A program made the translations under genes and the position numbers. The notes beneath the pieces are model-generated. The model was not told the DNA's origin. It did no database searches and saw only the letters and a program-made list of their open reading frames with translations. A stretch of DNA of 22,517 bases from CAYXVF01 sp964468125 (lineage in GTDB: Bacteria > Myxococcota > XYA12-FULL-58-9 > CAYXVF01), in the NCBI GenBank assembly GCA_964468125.1, contig CAYXVF010000098.1, positions 1 through 22,517 of the forward strand. Direction: 5' to 3'. Positions 21,475 through 22,517 of this stretch are shown piece by piece (positions within the stretch are counted from its first letter, which is position 1; each line of letters begins with the position of its first letter).

Positions 21475-22517
21475 ATGACCGATCCCGTCCACTGGAATAG
21501 CTTCCGCGACCGCTTTCACGCCGACGAGCTCGTCCGTTCTGATGCCCTCCGTGGCGAGGTGGAACAGGTCCTCCGGGAGCACAGCGGGCTGTCCGATGCG
21601 CAGATCCGCACTCGGATGCGCGATTTCGACCGGCTCTTCGGGAGCGACGGTCGAATCTACGACGGTCAGCGCCGGGGTCAAGCGGAGCTTCGAGCCCTCT
21701 GGAACTGGATCGACCGGTTCGACCGGTCCGGTAGCTACGAGACCATGTCGGTCCCGACGGAGCAGGCCCTGGGACACGCCTGCGCCACGCCGAGCGATGA
21801 CACGCCGATCGCCGCGCGCCTGCTGCGCACCATTCGCCCGAATTTGGGCAATGACGTCTCGCTGACCGACACCGACTTCCGGAGCTACTTCGCGAACGGC
21901 GAGCTCCATCTCAACCGGCTGAGCGCACCGCAACGCGAGGCGCTTGAACGCGTCGGCCTGATGACATATTTCGAGCGTCACAACGACAATGGCGTCGTTC
22001 GCCTCTCGCCGGCTCAGGCCCGCATGCTCTTCAGCACCACCGAGTTCCGCCCGGACAAAGACGATAGTGGGAACAGCGCGGTGCTGGCGTTCCGACCGCA
22101 CGACGACGCCTGTGGGGTCGACGAGAACCCGGCACGCCTGACCGACCTCGGCCGTGCCTTCCTCGCGATGGACGCGGCGTTCCTTCCTGCGGATGGGGTC
22201 GCGCGTCCCGGAACTCTCGAGGCCGCCGGGTTCGTCGCCGAGCGCGTCGATCCGGACTTCGCCCCAGGCGACATCGTAGAACAGGCGAACGCCGAGCGCG
22301 CCCCGCCCCATCCGGAGCCGGTGGAAGACGCGGTTCGCACGGACGAGGAGGCGGCGGTCCGCACGGACGAAGAGGCGGCGGTCCGCACGGACGAAGAGGC
22401 GGCGGTCCGCACGGACGAAGAGGCAGCGGTCCGCACGGACGAAGAGGCAGCGGTCCGCACGGACGAAGAAGCGGCGGTCCGCACGGACGAAGAAGCGGCG
22501 GTCCGCACGGACGAAGA
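21475..22517 (+). CDS. Hypothetical protein with EEAAVRTD tandem repeats, cut by window edge
   Basis: The frame from ATG 21475 stays open to the last base, giving 347 residues of an incomplete protein. AGGA lies seven bases before the ATG. No signal peptide or membrane segment is present. Residues 1-275 look folded, mostly helical and acidic (VHWNSFRDRFHADELVRSDA, then SDAQIRTRMRDFDRLFGSDG), with several Asp-rich turns; I recognise no family. From about residue 283 an octapeptide repeat begins: a variant unit VEDAVRTD, then seven exact copies of EEAAVRTD, continuing past the edge. The repeat region is acidic and likely extended or helical. The rest of the protein, and any effector domain, lies outside the window. 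Confidence 0.8.
   Translation, partial: MTDPVHWNSFRDRFHADELVRSDALRGEVEQVLREHSGLSDAQIRTRMRDFDRLFGSDGRIYDGQRRGQAELRALWNWIDRFDRSGSYETMSVPTEQALGHACATPSDDTPIAARLLRTIRPNLGNDVSLTDTDFRSYFANGELHLNRLSAPQREALERVGLMTYFERHNDNGVVRLSPAQARMLFSTTEFRPDKDDSGNSAVLAFRPHDDACGVDENPARLTDLGRAFLAMDAAFLPADGVARPGTLEAAGFVAERVDPDFAPGDIVEQANAERAPPHPEPVEDAVRTDEEAAVRTDEEAAVRTDEEAAVRTDEEAAVRTDEEAAVRTDEEAAVRTDEEAAVRTDE
22321..22517 (+). repeat. In-frame 24-bp tandem repeat
   Basis: Eight head-to-tail 24-base units encode V/E-E/D-A-A/V-V-R-T-D; units start at 22321, 22345, 22369, 22393, 22417, 22441, 22465 and 22489, and a ninth is cut by the edge. The last seven give identical peptides. Silent changes group the units in pairs (22369 and 22393; 22417 and 22441; 22465 and 22489 are identical within each pair), which suggests stepwise recent duplication. 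Confidence 0.95.

Noticed and set aside
22014..22508. Minus-strand repeat protein opposite the right-edge gene
   Set aside because: The plus strand has a start with ribosome site and an uninterrupted frame with folded-protein composition; the minus reading only mirrors the repeat.
22321..22517. CRISPR-like regular repeats
   Set aside because: The units are directly adjacent with no spacers and form an in-frame coding repeat.

Overview
The window is high-GC bacterial DNA that looks like a chromosome segment from a myxobacterium-type organism (Myxococcota or a close deltaproteobacterial relative). The supporting signs are a TonB-like AgmX/PglI C-terminal domain, a DUF2330 protein, many small lineage-specific lipoproteins and a large set of cell-envelope genes. 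The lineage call is inference from gene content. There is no integrase, transposase, tRNA or CRISPR array, and no gap longer than 300 bases lacks a gene.

Left part (1-3079): a small unrecognised ORF, a lone NqrB/RnfD-like membrane protein overlapping an exported DUF2330 protein, a clear intrinsic terminator, and a converging rpmB-rpmG ribosomal protein pair with its own promoter. Positions 3243-9713 hold a tight five-gene operon: a LolD/MacB-type ATPase, two FtsX-like permeases (one with a greatly enlarged periplasmic region), a LolA-like periplasmic protein and an outer-membrane beta-barrel. Together they could form a complete inner-membrane-to-outer-membrane lipid or lipoprotein route. It is an ABC-powered counterpart of the MMPL/DUF1329/DUF1302 gene sets of other proteobacteria. 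A second barrel, of the BamA/TamA surface-antigen type, converges on it and is followed on the same strand by a GNAT acetyltransferase.

Middle part (11532-15878): a stand-alone cyclic-nucleotide-binding protein, a lipoprotein, an RsmB/NSUN-type RNA cytosine methyltransferase, two coupled lipoproteins (one LPP20-like) and murB. Right part (15910-22517): two unrecognised cytoplasmic proteins, a MORN-repeat/AgmX protein, a 2-oxoglutarate Fe(II) oxygenase and a proline-rich hypothetical protein. Then come a staphylococcal-nuclease-fold lipoprotein and an exported endonuclease-I homologue, both apparently lacking catalytic residues, with a 56-residue double-CxxC protein between them. The segment ends with a short lipoprotein and a gene that runs off the right edge through an in-frame 24-bp tandem repeat encoding EEAAVRTD.

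Genes are packed very tightly. Six of the seven convergent pairs overlap, abut or are separated by only 4 bases at their stop codons, leaving no space for terminators. Functions are inferred from motifs read by eye. No database search was possible.
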